Below, in pieces: positions 1 through 10,402 of a stretch of 64,000 nucleotides of DNA. The DNA lies in contig JAZBRS010000029.1 in assembly GCA_037176725.1 (NCBI GenBank), positions 122,111,001 through 122,175,000 of the forward strand, in the 5' to 3' direction. The translations under genes were made by a program, and so were the position numbers. Position 1 is the first letter of the stretch, and each line of letters starts with the position of its first letter. A model generated the notes under the pieces. The model was not told the origin of the DNA. It searched no databases and saw only the letters and a program-made list of their open reading frames with translations. Origin of the DNA: Posidonia oceanica (taxonomy: Eukaryota; Streptophyta; Magnoliopsida; Alismatales; Posidoniaceae).

Positions 1-3000
1 CCTCTGCAAGAGTACCATGCTTCTATCATGGTCCTAGAAGACTCAGCAGCGCCGGACTCCCCTAGACCAGATGAGCTCATCACTCTTCAACCAGAAGGCG
101 GGTCTAGGTGGTTTGTGCAACCCATGCCTCACTTGAGCAAGACATCGAGCGGCAGTGACCAGATCAGCCGCCAGTCCGGCATATCCTCCACGAGCACACT
201 AGAAGACCCAGAGGGGGGAGCATCAGCAGTAAATACAGCAGCAGCGGAGCAGAATGCCTCAGCAGCCTCAGCAGCACAGTCAGCAGAGCAGTTAGCAGTA
301 TCAGCAACAGAGTCAGTTGAGCCCTCAGCAGAATCAACAAAGCACTCAGCAGAATCAGTCAGGTCAGAGCGAGCAGTAGAAGGAGTTGCTGGGACGGAGG
401 TCGCGCACCGAGGCTACAAGAATACTCGAGTGAGCGTGACCATCCTGAAGCGTCACCAGGGCCAAGCAGCGGAACACATGCACTCTTTCGACATCACAAG
501 TCCTTCTTTTGAGAAAGAGATCCTCTCAGAACTTATTGCTTATGGAGAAGAGGATGATACGGGCATGGATGAGACTGACGAACCTTTGCCCGAGTTCCGG
601 CCCTATGACGACGACCCAGAAGGCCCCAACCTCCATGTTGAAGAAGAAACGGAGGTTGTTAACATTGGCACAGCTGAGGAAGTCAGAGGAGTTTGCATCA
701 GTGCCCAGCTGTCCGCCCAGGCTCGAGCAGAATTCATTGCATTCCTGAGAGAATATGCGGATGTCTTCGCCTGGAGTTATGAAGATATGGTCGGTCTCGA
801 CATAGAGATAGTGGTGCACAATCTGCCATTAAATCCAGATGCCAAGCCAGTAAAGCAGAAACTAAGAAGATGGCGACCGCAGTGGCTGCTCATGATCAAA
901 GAAGAGATAATGAAGCAGCTTGGAGTCAACTTTCTGAAGGTCGTCCTTTACCCTGAATGGCTGGCAAATATTGTACCTGTGCCCAAGAAAGATGGCCGAA
1001 TCCGGATCTGTATCGACTATAGGGACCTGAACAAGGCGAGTCCCAAGGACGACTTTCCATTGCCCCACATTGACGTCCTAGTCGACAATACAGCGGGCCA
1101 CAAAATGCTCTCCTTCATGGACGGCTTTTCTGGATACAATCAGATCAAAATGGCAGAAGAGGACATGGAAAAGACTTCATTCATTACCCCTTGGGGAGTT
1201 TTCTGCTACCAAGTCATGCCGTTCGGCCTGAAGAATGCTGGTGCAACCTATCAGAGGGCCATGACTGCGCTATTCCACGACCTCATGCACCAAGAAGTGG
1301 AGGTCTATGTAGACGATATGATTGCCAAAACCAAAGAGCCCGAGGATCATCTTGCCTATCTCAGAAAGCTCTTTGACCGTCTACGGAAGTACAAGCTGCG
1401 CTTGAATCCCAAGAAGTGCGTATTCGGGGTGTCTTCTGGCAAATTGCTCGGCTACATTGTTAGCCAAAGGGGGATTGAGGTGGACCCGTTGAAAGCACAA
1501 GCCATCGTGGACATGCCACCCCCTAGGACTGAAAAAGAAGTCAGAAGTCTGCTTGGGCGTTTACAATATATCAGTCGCTTCATTGCACAGCTTACGCCCA
1601 TCTGTGAACCCATATTCAAGCTCTTGAGGAAGAATGCGCAGATTCACTGGAACGAGGAGTGTCAGGCTGCATTTGCCAAGATCAAGCAGCTATTGATCAA
1701 GCCTCCTGTCCTGGTCTCGCCTACGCCAGGGAGACCCTTGCTTCTCTACCTTTCTACCACGCAGCATTCCATGGGCGCCGTCTTGGGCCAACATGACGAA
1801 TCTGGTAGAAAGGAGCGCGCCATCTACTACCTGAGCAAGAAATTTAATGAATGCGAAGCCAGGTACACAACACTAGAGAAGACTTGCCTGTCCCTTGTCT
1901 GGGCTGCACAGAAGCTGAGGCACTACCTGATGGCATACCCAGTGCAGCTCTTATGCCGGCATGATCCCATCAAGTTCCTCTTTTAGAAGCCGGCCATGAT
2001 GGGCAGATGTGCTAAGTGGCAGGTGTTATTGTCCCAGTACGACATCACCTTCGTCACACAGAAATCCATGAAGGGTCAAGCAATGGCAGACCATCTTGCT
2101 GACCTCCCTCTGCCTGAATACCAACCCCTCCAGACGCAGTTCCCTGATGAAGACATTCTTTTTGCAATGGAGGACTCTGAGCAGAAAGATCCTGAAGAAG
2201 CAGAGGAATGGCAGCTCTACTTTGATGGTGCAGTCGACAAGAAGGGCCGAGGCGTAGGCGCAGTGCTGACCACGCCCCAAGGACAGATGACTCCTTTCGC
2301 GAGGAAGCTGACTTTCACCTGCACAAACAACGAAGCAGAATACGAAGCGTGCATCCTGGGGTTGAAAGTCGCCCTCGAGCATGAGGCGCAGAAGCTGCAT
2401 GTGCACGGTGATGCCATGCTGGTGATTTCTCAAGTGAACGGCGAATGGAAGACAAAAGATCCCAAGCTTGTGCCGTATCACGAACACCTGCTGAGGCTGA
2501 TGGAAAAATTCAAGAGCATCCGCTTCACATACCTGAACAGAGCAAAGAACGCGTATGCAGACGCACTAGCAACTCTGGCATCCTGGCTCACCATTTCAGA
2601 AGACAGCACTGTGGATGTATCAGTCACTCGCATTGAACAGCCTGCATACTGCATGAGCATAGAGGAAGCGGATCCCGCAGAGGGGCAGCCCTGGTATCGA
2701 GACATAAAGTCCTTCCTGCAATTTGGTAGCTTTCCCCCTGATACCACGGCAGCAGACAAGAGAACTTTGACGCGTCTGGCGTCAAAATATGTGTTAGGGG
2801 CCGGACAGCTGTATAGAAGGTCATACAATCAAATGCTACTGCGCTGTCTGAACAAATCGGAGGCTGACACGCTGATGCTTCAAGTACATGCGGGGACCTA
2901 TGGCCCGCACATGAACGGCGTCCTCCTGGCCAAGAAGATCATGCTACAAGGTTATTTCTGGCAGACCATGGAAGCCGACTGCTGCCGGTTCGTGCGTAGA

Positions 3001-3933
3001 TGCCACAACTGTCAAATCCATGGAAACTTCATCAAGGCCCCTCCGCATCAGCTGCACAACATGTCTTCGCCATGGCCTTTCTCCACCTGGGGGATCGATG
3101 TCATCGGCGCCATCCACCCTGCTGCTTCAAATGGTCATCGTTACATTCTGGTAGCGATCGATTACTTTACCAAGTGGGTGGAAGCAGCCTCTTACAGAAC
3201 AGTCACCGCTGCGGCAACAGAAAAATTTATCAGAAACAATATTGTTGCCCGATATGGGGTCCCGCACTCTGTCATCTCTGATAACGGCTCAAACTTCATT
3301 GCCAAAAGGATCGAAGAATACCTGCAAAGTCTCAAGATCAAGCACCTTCGATCCTCGCCTTATCGGCCTCAGATGAACGGAGCAGTGGAGTCTGCAAACA
3401 AGAACATTATCAAGATCTTGAAGAAAATGGCAGAAATCCACAAGGATTGGCACGACAAGCTCCCGTACGCGCTCTGGGCGTACAGGACGTCAATCCGGAC
3501 CTCTACAGGAGCCACCCCGTACTCTCTAGTGTACGGCATGGAAGCGGTGTTACCTGTTGAAGTGGAGATCCCCTCTCTGCGGATCTTGCAGGAAGCTGAG
3601 TTGGAAGAAGCAGAATGGGTCGAAGACCGCTGCGTCCAACTGAACTTGATTGATGAGCGCAGATTGCAAGCCATGCACAACGCTCACTGCTATCAGAAGC
3701 GAGTGGCCAGAGGATTCTTGAAGAAGGTCCAGCCCAGAAGCTTCCAGCCAGGGGACCTTGTCTTGCGCGCCATTCATTTGCCTGACGGTCGAGGGAAATT
3801 CCGACCCAATTGGCGTGGCCCCTTTGTGGTCAAGCAGATCTTTTCGGGAGGCGCTGTAACTCTTGAGGATATGGACCAGGTCGAGCAGTCTGAGCCCGTC
3901 AACCTCTGCTATCTGAAGAAATACTATCAGTAG
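1..3933 (+). pseudogene. pol: pol of element A (RT, RNase H, second RNase H, integrase), one internal stop
   Basis: The frame is open from base 1, so the start lies upstream. An acidic, Ser/Ala-rich linker (about 1-800) precedes reverse transcriptase, whose YVDD catalytic motif is at 1306-1317. A gypsy-type RNase H follows and is cut near its end by TAG at 1984-1986, where related copies would carry a sense codon. The same frame resumes at once. The second, archaeal-type RNase H (about 2206-2590) shows YFDGAV, NNEAEYEA, VHGDAM and YADALA, i.e. its D-E-D-D set. Integrase has an HHCC zinc site (about 2887-3015) and Asp 3097, Asp 3280 and Glu 3388; 35 residues separate the last two, as in D,D35E. 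The C-terminus has a WRGPF motif and ends KKYYQ with no chromodomain. The product would copy and integrate the element. With one stop this copy is nearly intact. Confidence 0.93.
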
Positions 3934-3962
3934 CCGAAAGCGGCCCCGTTGCAGATGCCCCT

Positions 3963-4082
3963 CTCCCAAATCATCATCATCATCCTCTCAGCTCTTGCAC
4001 CTTTTCCTTTCAAATCATCATCATCATCCTTTCAGCTCTTGCACCCTTTCTTTTCAAATTATCATCATCATCCTCTCAAACA
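3963..4082 (+). repeat. Three tandem copies of a CATCATCAT-containing unit of about 50 bp
   Basis: The phrase AAATCATCATCATCATCCT, followed by TCAGCTCTTGCACC, recurs twice and then in a decayed third copy immediately after the pol stop. It is absent from the matching position of B and C, so it is a local expansion in A. Confidence 0.7.
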
Positions 4083-4463
4083 TCGCATCTTCTGCCCGGT
4101 GATGACAACCGGAAGTGCTTGCCTGCTCTGGAAAGAGTCACCCTGCCTCACCTGGCACTACTTAGATGTCTTAGCAAGTGAGGGAGCCACCACCAATAAG
4201 GACAGGCGAACTGCCCAATCTCACAAGGACATACACCTCTGAGGGAGAAAAAATGTTAGGTTGTGAGCTTGAAAAAAGTGAGAATAGACATCTAGGTTTG
4301 GGCACCTCCAAGGAACAGAAGACGAAGACAGAAGCCGGCCCTAGAGATAGAGGTGTGCAGTCTAACCCTGCTCCTTCTACCCATCACATAGCAGACCCAA
4401 AGCCTAAATCCATTACAATTCAAGCACCCTTCTTTTGCCACTAGAATGGGGATAGCAAAAGCC

Positions 4464-4590
4464 TGAAAAAAAAAAGAGGAAAAGATCAAGCAAAAAAAAA
4501 AAAAAAGAAAAAAAGGGGAAAAGAGATAGAACAAAAACAAAAAAAAAAGGAGAAAAGCAAGCAAGTCAAAAAAAAAGAGAAGAAGAAAAG
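4464..4590 (+). repeat. A-rich tract in the post-pol spacer of A
   Basis: Runs of A broken by G. The same place in B (from 17708) and C (from 37261) has an almost pure poly-A run of more than 20 bases followed by further A/G-rich sequence. The conserved position means the tract is part of the element, not a random simple repeat. Confidence 0.75.
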
Positions 4591-5429
4591 GGCAAAGGTA
4601 GCCCGCAAAACACAGGCACCGTTATCCTTACCATACTTTACTAGAGATCCCCAGCATGTCAAGCCTAGAAAAGGGGTCTACCACGTCCTCCCAAGAGCAA
4701 ACACATACCTTCTCCTAGCTAGGGGCAGAGAAAGACTGCATACCTATGAGGGAGAAACCTTTCAAAAAAAAGAAGAGAGCTGAAAGAATAGGTGTAGGTC
4801 CTGAGAGTGCGGCCAGTAGTCTGTCCTCACCACATCACCACCTATAATGCTAACAACCTGTTCCGGAGCGCCACCAATAAGCCGAGAGTCTGAGTAGGGC
4901 CCAGTGAGTCAAGGACCACTCCCTTCCTCTGCAGCAGGCACCAAAGCACTCCGCACGCTGAGGGCACTCAAGCATCCACCCAAGCATATCCATCCATTCC
5001 AGCATACCCATCCATTCAAACATACTTATTCATCCAATAATATTCATCCTCATAAGCATATCACCTGCATTCTGCATTCATGCATCTTCTTCCTTTCCCC
5101 TTCCGCCAATCTCCCGCTCTGCAACGCGCTTTGGCCCTGAGACAGTACTCTTCCCCAGCAGAGGCACATCGACGACACTCAAGCTGCGCTGGTCCAGATT
5201 TCCTGCCGGCCCTCGCCCCCGCATTCACCGGACTGCTGCCAATTTCCTTTGTTCATTTGTGCTTAACTGCTATGTTCTGTTATCAACTGCTAAATGCATA
5301 TGGAACTACATGTTCAGTCTCAGCTTCTGCTTGTTGTCAAAGATTATATGCCTGCAAGATCTGACTGTTTATTGATAGCAGGTGCCTTCAAGCCTTGCAG
5401 TAATCAGCCTGTCTTCTGCAACCAGTATA

Positions 5430-6632
5430 ATGGGTTTTCCTACTCTGCTGACTCCCGCACACTGCTCGGAAACCCTGCAAGAATGGATCAGCAGGCTCAC
5501 ACAACGGGACTGTGAAAAGTTGCGCCTGTGGGGCATACCAACCAAGCTGCTAAAGGCTGCTGATGTGGAGGTCAGCCGTCACCTTCTGTGTGCCGCCGCG
5601 AGATTCTGGAAGCCGGCGCATCATGTCTTTCGCTTCAACAAGACTGAGCTGACACCTACACTGGAAGAGGTGCGTCGGATATGCGGCTTTTCAAAGATCT
5701 TGGGGCCGCCTGTTTTCATGAGGCGCGACGGATATCTCCGAGTCCTGAACCAACTGACCGGACTCTCCACTCAAGACTGCCAACAGAAGCTAATCTGCAT
5801 TAGTGGACTAGAGCCTATGCTTCGCCTTGCATACTTTGATGAAATCTTGAACAAGCGCGCTGACCTCGGAGATGAGCTGTGGCTCCGGGGATTCGTCATC
5901 CGCTTTCTGGGCGAACTAATCTTTACTCATGGCCGATTGACAGTGGCCATCGAGGTCGCAGAGATTGCATTAGCTGTGGTGACCCAGCACATAGATCTGG
6001 CACCAGTTGTCTTGGCAGAGACATATTGCGGGCTGGACCGCATTTCTCATCGCTGCCGCCACTTCCACGGTTGCGGAGCACTCATACAAGTCTGGCTGAC
6101 CGCGCACTTAGAGATGGACCTTCTGCGCCCTCAAGTGCATGCTTTCGAAGCCTACTGCAGCAGCGCCTGAACCAAAGTAGACAAGAGCGTCAAAGAAGAG
6201 TACGAGAGGCTGTCAGCGCTGACTGACGACGCTGTGATCTGGCGCATCATTCCCTCTGCAGCAGAACCATTCACAATCTTCTTCAGCGCGCGTGACACGC
6301 GGCTGATCATTCTTCCAGGCTACACAGCGGGCGTAGAGTACCATCCAATCAGGGTCATGCGCCAGTTCGGCTTCCAGCAGGGCGCCTTCGTTGACAGTAC
6401 AGCGCCCGAGCTTCTACAGACTTATCCTCTCAGCACCACTGCCCCAACCAAAAAGCTTGCTAGTCTGATGCAGCATGGGGTCCAATCCACAGACGTTGCA
6501 GCTGTGAGAGGTACTGGATGCACTCCTGATTATGAAGCTGAAGTCCGACAGCTCTGGCCAATCACTGAAGTCCCGCCAGGCGGCCCCTTATTCCCCAACT
6601 CCAAGCAGCCAAAGAAGGCCCGGGTTGACTAG
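5430..6632 (+). pseudogene. DUF7745-like (plant-mobile-domain-like) ORF of element A, one internal stop
   Basis: I place the start at the ATG at 5430 (MGFPTL) because the homologue in element B begins with the same residues and the sequences diverge upstream. It is a single frame of 400 codons broken by TGA at 6168-6170, where B has a sense codon. Landmarks typical of DUF7745 / plant mobile domain proteins: RFWKPAHHVFRF, then TPTLEEVRRICGF, then APVVLAETY followed by LDRISH, then a tryptophan-rich step before VMRQFG. Function is unknown; the domain is common in plant repeats and in some host genes. It lies between pol and the 3' LTR in the same strand, the position of env-like genes in other lineages. 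No signal peptide or membrane segment is evident, so it is probably not an envelope. Confidence 0.8.
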
Positions 6633-6939
6633 GCCCTTGTGCGATCATCATGTGGTCTTCTTTCAAATTGTGCTGTACATTTCTGGCCTGCCGTAGGCAT
6701 TGTACTTATCAAGCTATATCAATGAAAACTGTTTCTGCTTTCTGCTTGCACATCAAGACTCTTTGCTGCATTGCATATCATCACCATCATTATCTTGGGC
6801 CCTCTAATCAGACTTGCAGACATCCCAGCGCGGCGAAGTCCTCAACACCCAATCCGGGGACCAGAGCATCTGCAGGCCCGCGGCACCAAGCTCCGCCATC
6901 CGGCGTCCCCAGCTGGTCATCCCCGGCTGGACCACTGTC

Positions 6940-7870
6940 ATCCTTGCGGGCTGGCACCCCAAACTGCCCGGTGAAAGGTCCGTCAACCTGTTATCCTCCT
7001 CAGCTGTTCATCCTCAGCTGAGTCCCTTGCAGGCTGGCACCCCAAACTGCCCGGCGATGGGTTCGTCAACCTATCTTCCATCCACTCGCTTATCTGTCTT
7101 TGCATCCTGATGCCAAGGGCGCACCGACCATCCCCTGGTATCATCCTGATACCAGGGGCATCTTTTGGTCGCCCGGTGGTATCATCCCCAGCTGATCATC
7201 CCCAGCTGAGTCCTCTTCTCGACTGGTCATCCCCAGTCGAGTCCCCAGTTGGTTGCCTCAGCTGAATCCCTTGCGGGCTGGCACCCCAAACTGCTCGGCG
7301 AAAGGTCCGTCAACCTGACACTCTTCTCGGCTGGTCACCCCAGTCGAGTCCCCAGCTGGTCATCCCCGGCTGGATCACTATTCTCTGCGGGCTGGCACCC
7401 CAAACTGCTCGGCGAAAGGTCCGTCAACCTGACACTCTTCTCGGCTGGTCACCCCAGTCGAGTCCCCAGCTGGTCATCCCCGGCTGGACCACTATTCTCT
7501 GCGGGCTGGCACCCCAAACTGCTCGGCGAAAGGTCTGTCAACCTGACACTTTTCTCGGCTGGTCACCCCAGCTGAGTCCCCAGCTGATCGCCCTCAGCTG
7601 AATCTCTTGCGGGCTGGCACCCCAAACTGCTCGGCGAAAGGTCCGTCAACCTGACACTTTTCTCGGCTGGTCACTCCAGCTGAGTCCCAGTTGGTCGCCC
7701 CCAACTGGATTATCATCTCTGCAGGCTAGCACCCCAAACTGCTCGACGAAAGGTCCGTCAACCTGACACTCTTCTCGGCTGGTCATCCCCAGCTGAGTCC
7801 CCAGCTGATCGCCCTCAGCTGAGTCCCTTGCGGGCTGGTACCCCAAACTACTAGTCTGACAAGCACGACA
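6940..7870 (+). repeat. Tandem repeat, unit about 114 bp
   Basis: The marker GGGCTGGCACCCCAAACTGC recurs at about 7276, 7390, 7504 and 7612, with variants near 6948, 7029, 7724 and 7832. Spacings in the central block are about 114, 114 and 108 bp. Each unit also carries GGTCCGTCAACCTGACAC and stretches of CCCCAGCTGGTCATCCCC. B has only one such marker (about 20164), so the array expanded in the lineage of A. Short frames through it are a by-product of repetition. Confidence 0.85.
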
Positions 7871-8040
7871 CTCTTGTCATCACTCTCTGCTTTCGATGCT
7901 ATGGACGCGCTGGCCAACCCCTGGTGTCAACCCGACACCAGGGGCATCTTTTAATCGCCCCATGGTATCATTCTTTCCCCCTTTCCCCTATGACGTTCCT
8001 GGCGTCATAGGGATGGTTTCTTCTCATCATTCCCTTACCC

Positions 8041-8760
8041 CTTCTTTGCCGGCCGATAAGTCCGATATCTTATCATTCTCATCATTCCCTCATCCCCTCT
8101 TTGCCGGCCGATAAGTCCGATATCTTATCAATCAACACTTCTCATCATGATCTCATCCCCCTCTTTAGCTTAGCTTCTCATCATGATCTCATCCCCCGCT
8201 TTAGCTTAGCTTCTCATCATGATCTCATCCCCCTCTTTAGATCAACACTTCTCATCATGATCTCATCCCCCTCTTTAGCTTAACTTCTCATCATGATCTC
8301 ATCCCCCTCTTTAGATTAATTTCTCATCATGATCTCATCCCCCTCTTTAGCTTAGCTTCTCATCATGATCTCATCCCCCTCTTTAGCTTAGCTTCTCATC
8401 ATGATCTCATCCCCCTCTTTAGATTAATTTCTCATCATGATCTCATCCCCCTCTTTAGCTTAATTTCTCATCATGATCTCATCCCCCTCTTTAGATTAAT
8501 TTCTCATCATGATCTCATCCCCCACTTTAGCTTAATTTCTCATCATGATCTCATCCCCCTCTTTAGATTAATTTCTCATCATGATCTCATCCCCCTCTTT
8601 AGCTTAGTTTCTCATCATGATCTCATCCCCCTCTTTAGCTTAATTTCTCATCATGATCTCATCCCCCTCTTTAGATCAACTTCTCATCATTACCTCATCC
8701 CCTCTTTGCCGGCCGATAAGTCCGATATCTTATCATTCTCATCATGATCTTGCCCCCTCT
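8041..8760 (+). repeat. Tandem repeat, unit about 35 bp (TTCTCATCATGATCTCATCC...)
   Basis: About sixteen head-to-tail copies (mainly 8133-8690) of a unit that alternates TTCTCATCATGATCTCATCC with CCCTCTTTAGCTTAA or CCCTCTTTAGATTAA. It is flanked by copies of GGCCGATAAGTCCGATATC. There are no unique spacers, so this is a minisatellite. B has a related array (20440-20850). Confidence 0.9.
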
Positions 8761-9845
8761 TATCAATCAATCAATCACACTCAGGCTGATATCCGAAACT
8801 ATCATCTATCAATCACTCGTGCTAGGCTGATATCCGAAACTATCATCTATCAATCACTCGTGCTAGGCTGATATCCGAAACTATCTCAGGCTGATAATCC
8901 TAAACTATCTTCTGGTCGATCCATGGTCGGCCTGCAGTTGTGTTATACGGCTGACATCCAGTAACTGTCCCTCGTAATTGCACTTTTCCAGTTGATAGGT
9001 CTGTAAACTATCCACCTGTTGACAGGACCGTAAACTGTCGTTAGGCTGATATTCCTAAACTATCGCGTGCAATTACGTTATACGGCTGACATCCAGTAAC
9101 TGTCCCTTGCAATTGCGGTTCCCAGTTGATAGGACTGTAAACTATCCTCCAGTTGATAGGTCTGTAAACTATCCACCGGTTGACAGGACCGTAAACTGTC
9201 GTTAGGCTGATACTCCTAAACTATCACCCGCAATTGCATTATACGGCTGATATCCAGTAACTATCCCTCATCATTGCGCGTTTCCAGTTGATAGGTCTGT
9301 AAACTATCCGCCGGTTGACAGGACCGTAAACTGTCGCTCCAGTTGATAGGTCTGTAAACTATCCACCAGTTGGTAGGACTGTAAACTACCACGCGCAATC
9401 ATGTTATACGGCTGACATCCAGTAACTGTCCCTCGCAATGCTGTTTCCAGTTGATAGGACTGTAAACTATCCTCCAGTTGATAGGTCTGTAAACTATCCA
9501 CCGGTTGTCAGGACCGTAAACTGTCGCTCCAGATGATAGACTGTAAACTATCCGGCATTGCGTTATACGGCTGATATCCAGTAACTATCCCTCATGGTTT
9601 GTGGGTTCCAGTTGATAGGTCTGTAAACTATCCTCCAGTTGATAGGTCTGTAAACTATCCACCGGTTGACAGGACCGTAAACTGTCGTTAGGCTGATACT
9701 CCTAAACTATCACCCACAACCATGTTATACGGCTGATATCCAGTAACTATCACTCACAACTGCTCCGGTTGACAGGACCGTAAACTGTCACTCCCGGTTG
9801 ATAGGACCGTAAACTATCCGGACGATAAGCCCGTCACCTTATCAT
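8741..9845 (+). repeat. Array of about 40 short stem-loops with co-varying stems (element A)
   Basis: Units of about 22-27 bp of the form GTTGATAGG(T/A)CTGTAAACTATC or GGCTGATATCCAGTAACTATC. In each, the start and end can pair. Pairs read directly: GATAG/CTATC (8994-9012), GACAG/CTGTC (9021-9039), GACA/TGTC (8953-8969), GATA/TATC (9249-9265), GGTAG/CTACC (9372-9390). Both arms change together while the loop stays close to (C)TGTAAA. An internal GTTATACGGCTGA marker recurs among them. This pattern suggests selection for a paired structure in RNA or single-stranded DNA. Confidence 0.85.
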
Positions 9846-10318
9846 TTTTTTCTCCTTTTCGGCGTGACCTTGTCCCAGGAAGACGAAGTCACGCACCCCC
9901 TTTCTGCAATAGGAGAGTTGGCCTCTCTCCTCTCGCACCCTTCTTTCCTGCTAGCTTGCTCCCCGGGCGGGGACCAGCTACACCCTGTTTTCCTTCGCTT
10001 TGTCGTGCAAGTCTGGCCTCCCTACCAGATATTTGCACCACATCGCGCCCTTTTTATCATTTTCTTTGCATCATCTCAGCACTTTCTTAGCTAGCACTGC
10101 ATATCACTTTAGCATCATCAGTATCACTTGCATAGCATCAGCATTTTCTTACAGCTGCACTAACTTTTATACTAACTCTTGCATTGCATTTAGCATATCA
10201 CACACAGCACAGCATCCATCTGCACTGGCATCCTGCATTGCGGCAACGGGCTACGATCTTCGGTGCATCCGCCGAATAAGTAGCTCACGCCCATAGCAAC
10301 CCGCTGCTTCCGTCGGTC

Positions 10319-10402
10319 AGATGGGGTGTCTTGTCAACCCTGAGCAGCGGCCACGCTCCGCTTGCCCTCGCTCAGGGAGGGGCATCTGTTGACACCCCAT
10401 CT
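10319..10402 (+). other. Nested inverted repeat enclosing polypurine tract and LTR start (element A)
   Basis: Outer arms AGATGGGGTGTC (10319-10330) and GACACCCCATCT (10391-10402) are perfectly complementary over 12 bp, the second lying inside the 3' LTR. Inner arms CCCTGAGC (10338-10345) and GCTCAGGG (10370-10377) pair over 8 bp. The polypurine tract overlaps the inner right arm and the region between the arms. The same layout exists in B and D with compensating base changes. Confidence 0.85.
10374..10386 (+). promoter_or_regulatory. Polypurine tract of element A
   Basis: AGGGAGGGGCATC abuts the TGTTGACACC start of the 3' LTR. This is the expected place and composition for the primer of plus-strand DNA synthesis. 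B has AGGGAGGGGTATC at the same place, and D has the complement at 37930-37942. Confidence 0.85.

Larger units (their letters stand above)
3934..5429 (+). other. Spacer between pol and the DUF7745-like ORF, element A
   Basis: No convincing coding region. It holds a CATCATCAT-containing repeat, a short hairpin (CCGGT loop ACCGG, 4099-4115), an A-rich tract and a CATCCATTC-rich stretch (about 4971-5065). The first part matches the post-pol spacers of B (17311 on) and C (36865 on), including the hairpin and the phrase GGGAGCCACCAC, so it is a constant part of the family. An acceptor-like site, a T-rich run then GATAGCAG, ends at about 5381, shortly before the next ORF. It could serve a spliced message for that ORF, but this is inference. 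Confidence 0.6.
6633..10386 (+). other. 3' non-coding region of element A
   Basis: About 3.75 kb with no supported gene. From left to right: a short unique stretch after the DUF7745-like ORF, a 114-bp tandem repeat, a 35-bp tandem repeat, an array of short hairpins, an inverted repeat GCGTGAC/GTCACGC (9862-9894), a T/C-rich stretch, and the polypurine tract that primes plus-strand synthesis. The same order, with different copy numbers, is seen in element B. Confidence 0.75.

Noticed and set aside
2026..2828. Antisense frames within pol
   Set aside because: Shadows of the strongly supported pol frame on the + strand.
5430..6632. Env-like glycoprotein reading of the extra ORF
   Set aside because: No signal peptide, membrane segment or cysteine pattern; the motifs fit DUF7745 instead.
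8041..8760. Regular 35-bp repeats that could suggest a CRISPR array
   Set aside because: No unique spacers; units are head to tail, and the context is a plant retroelement.
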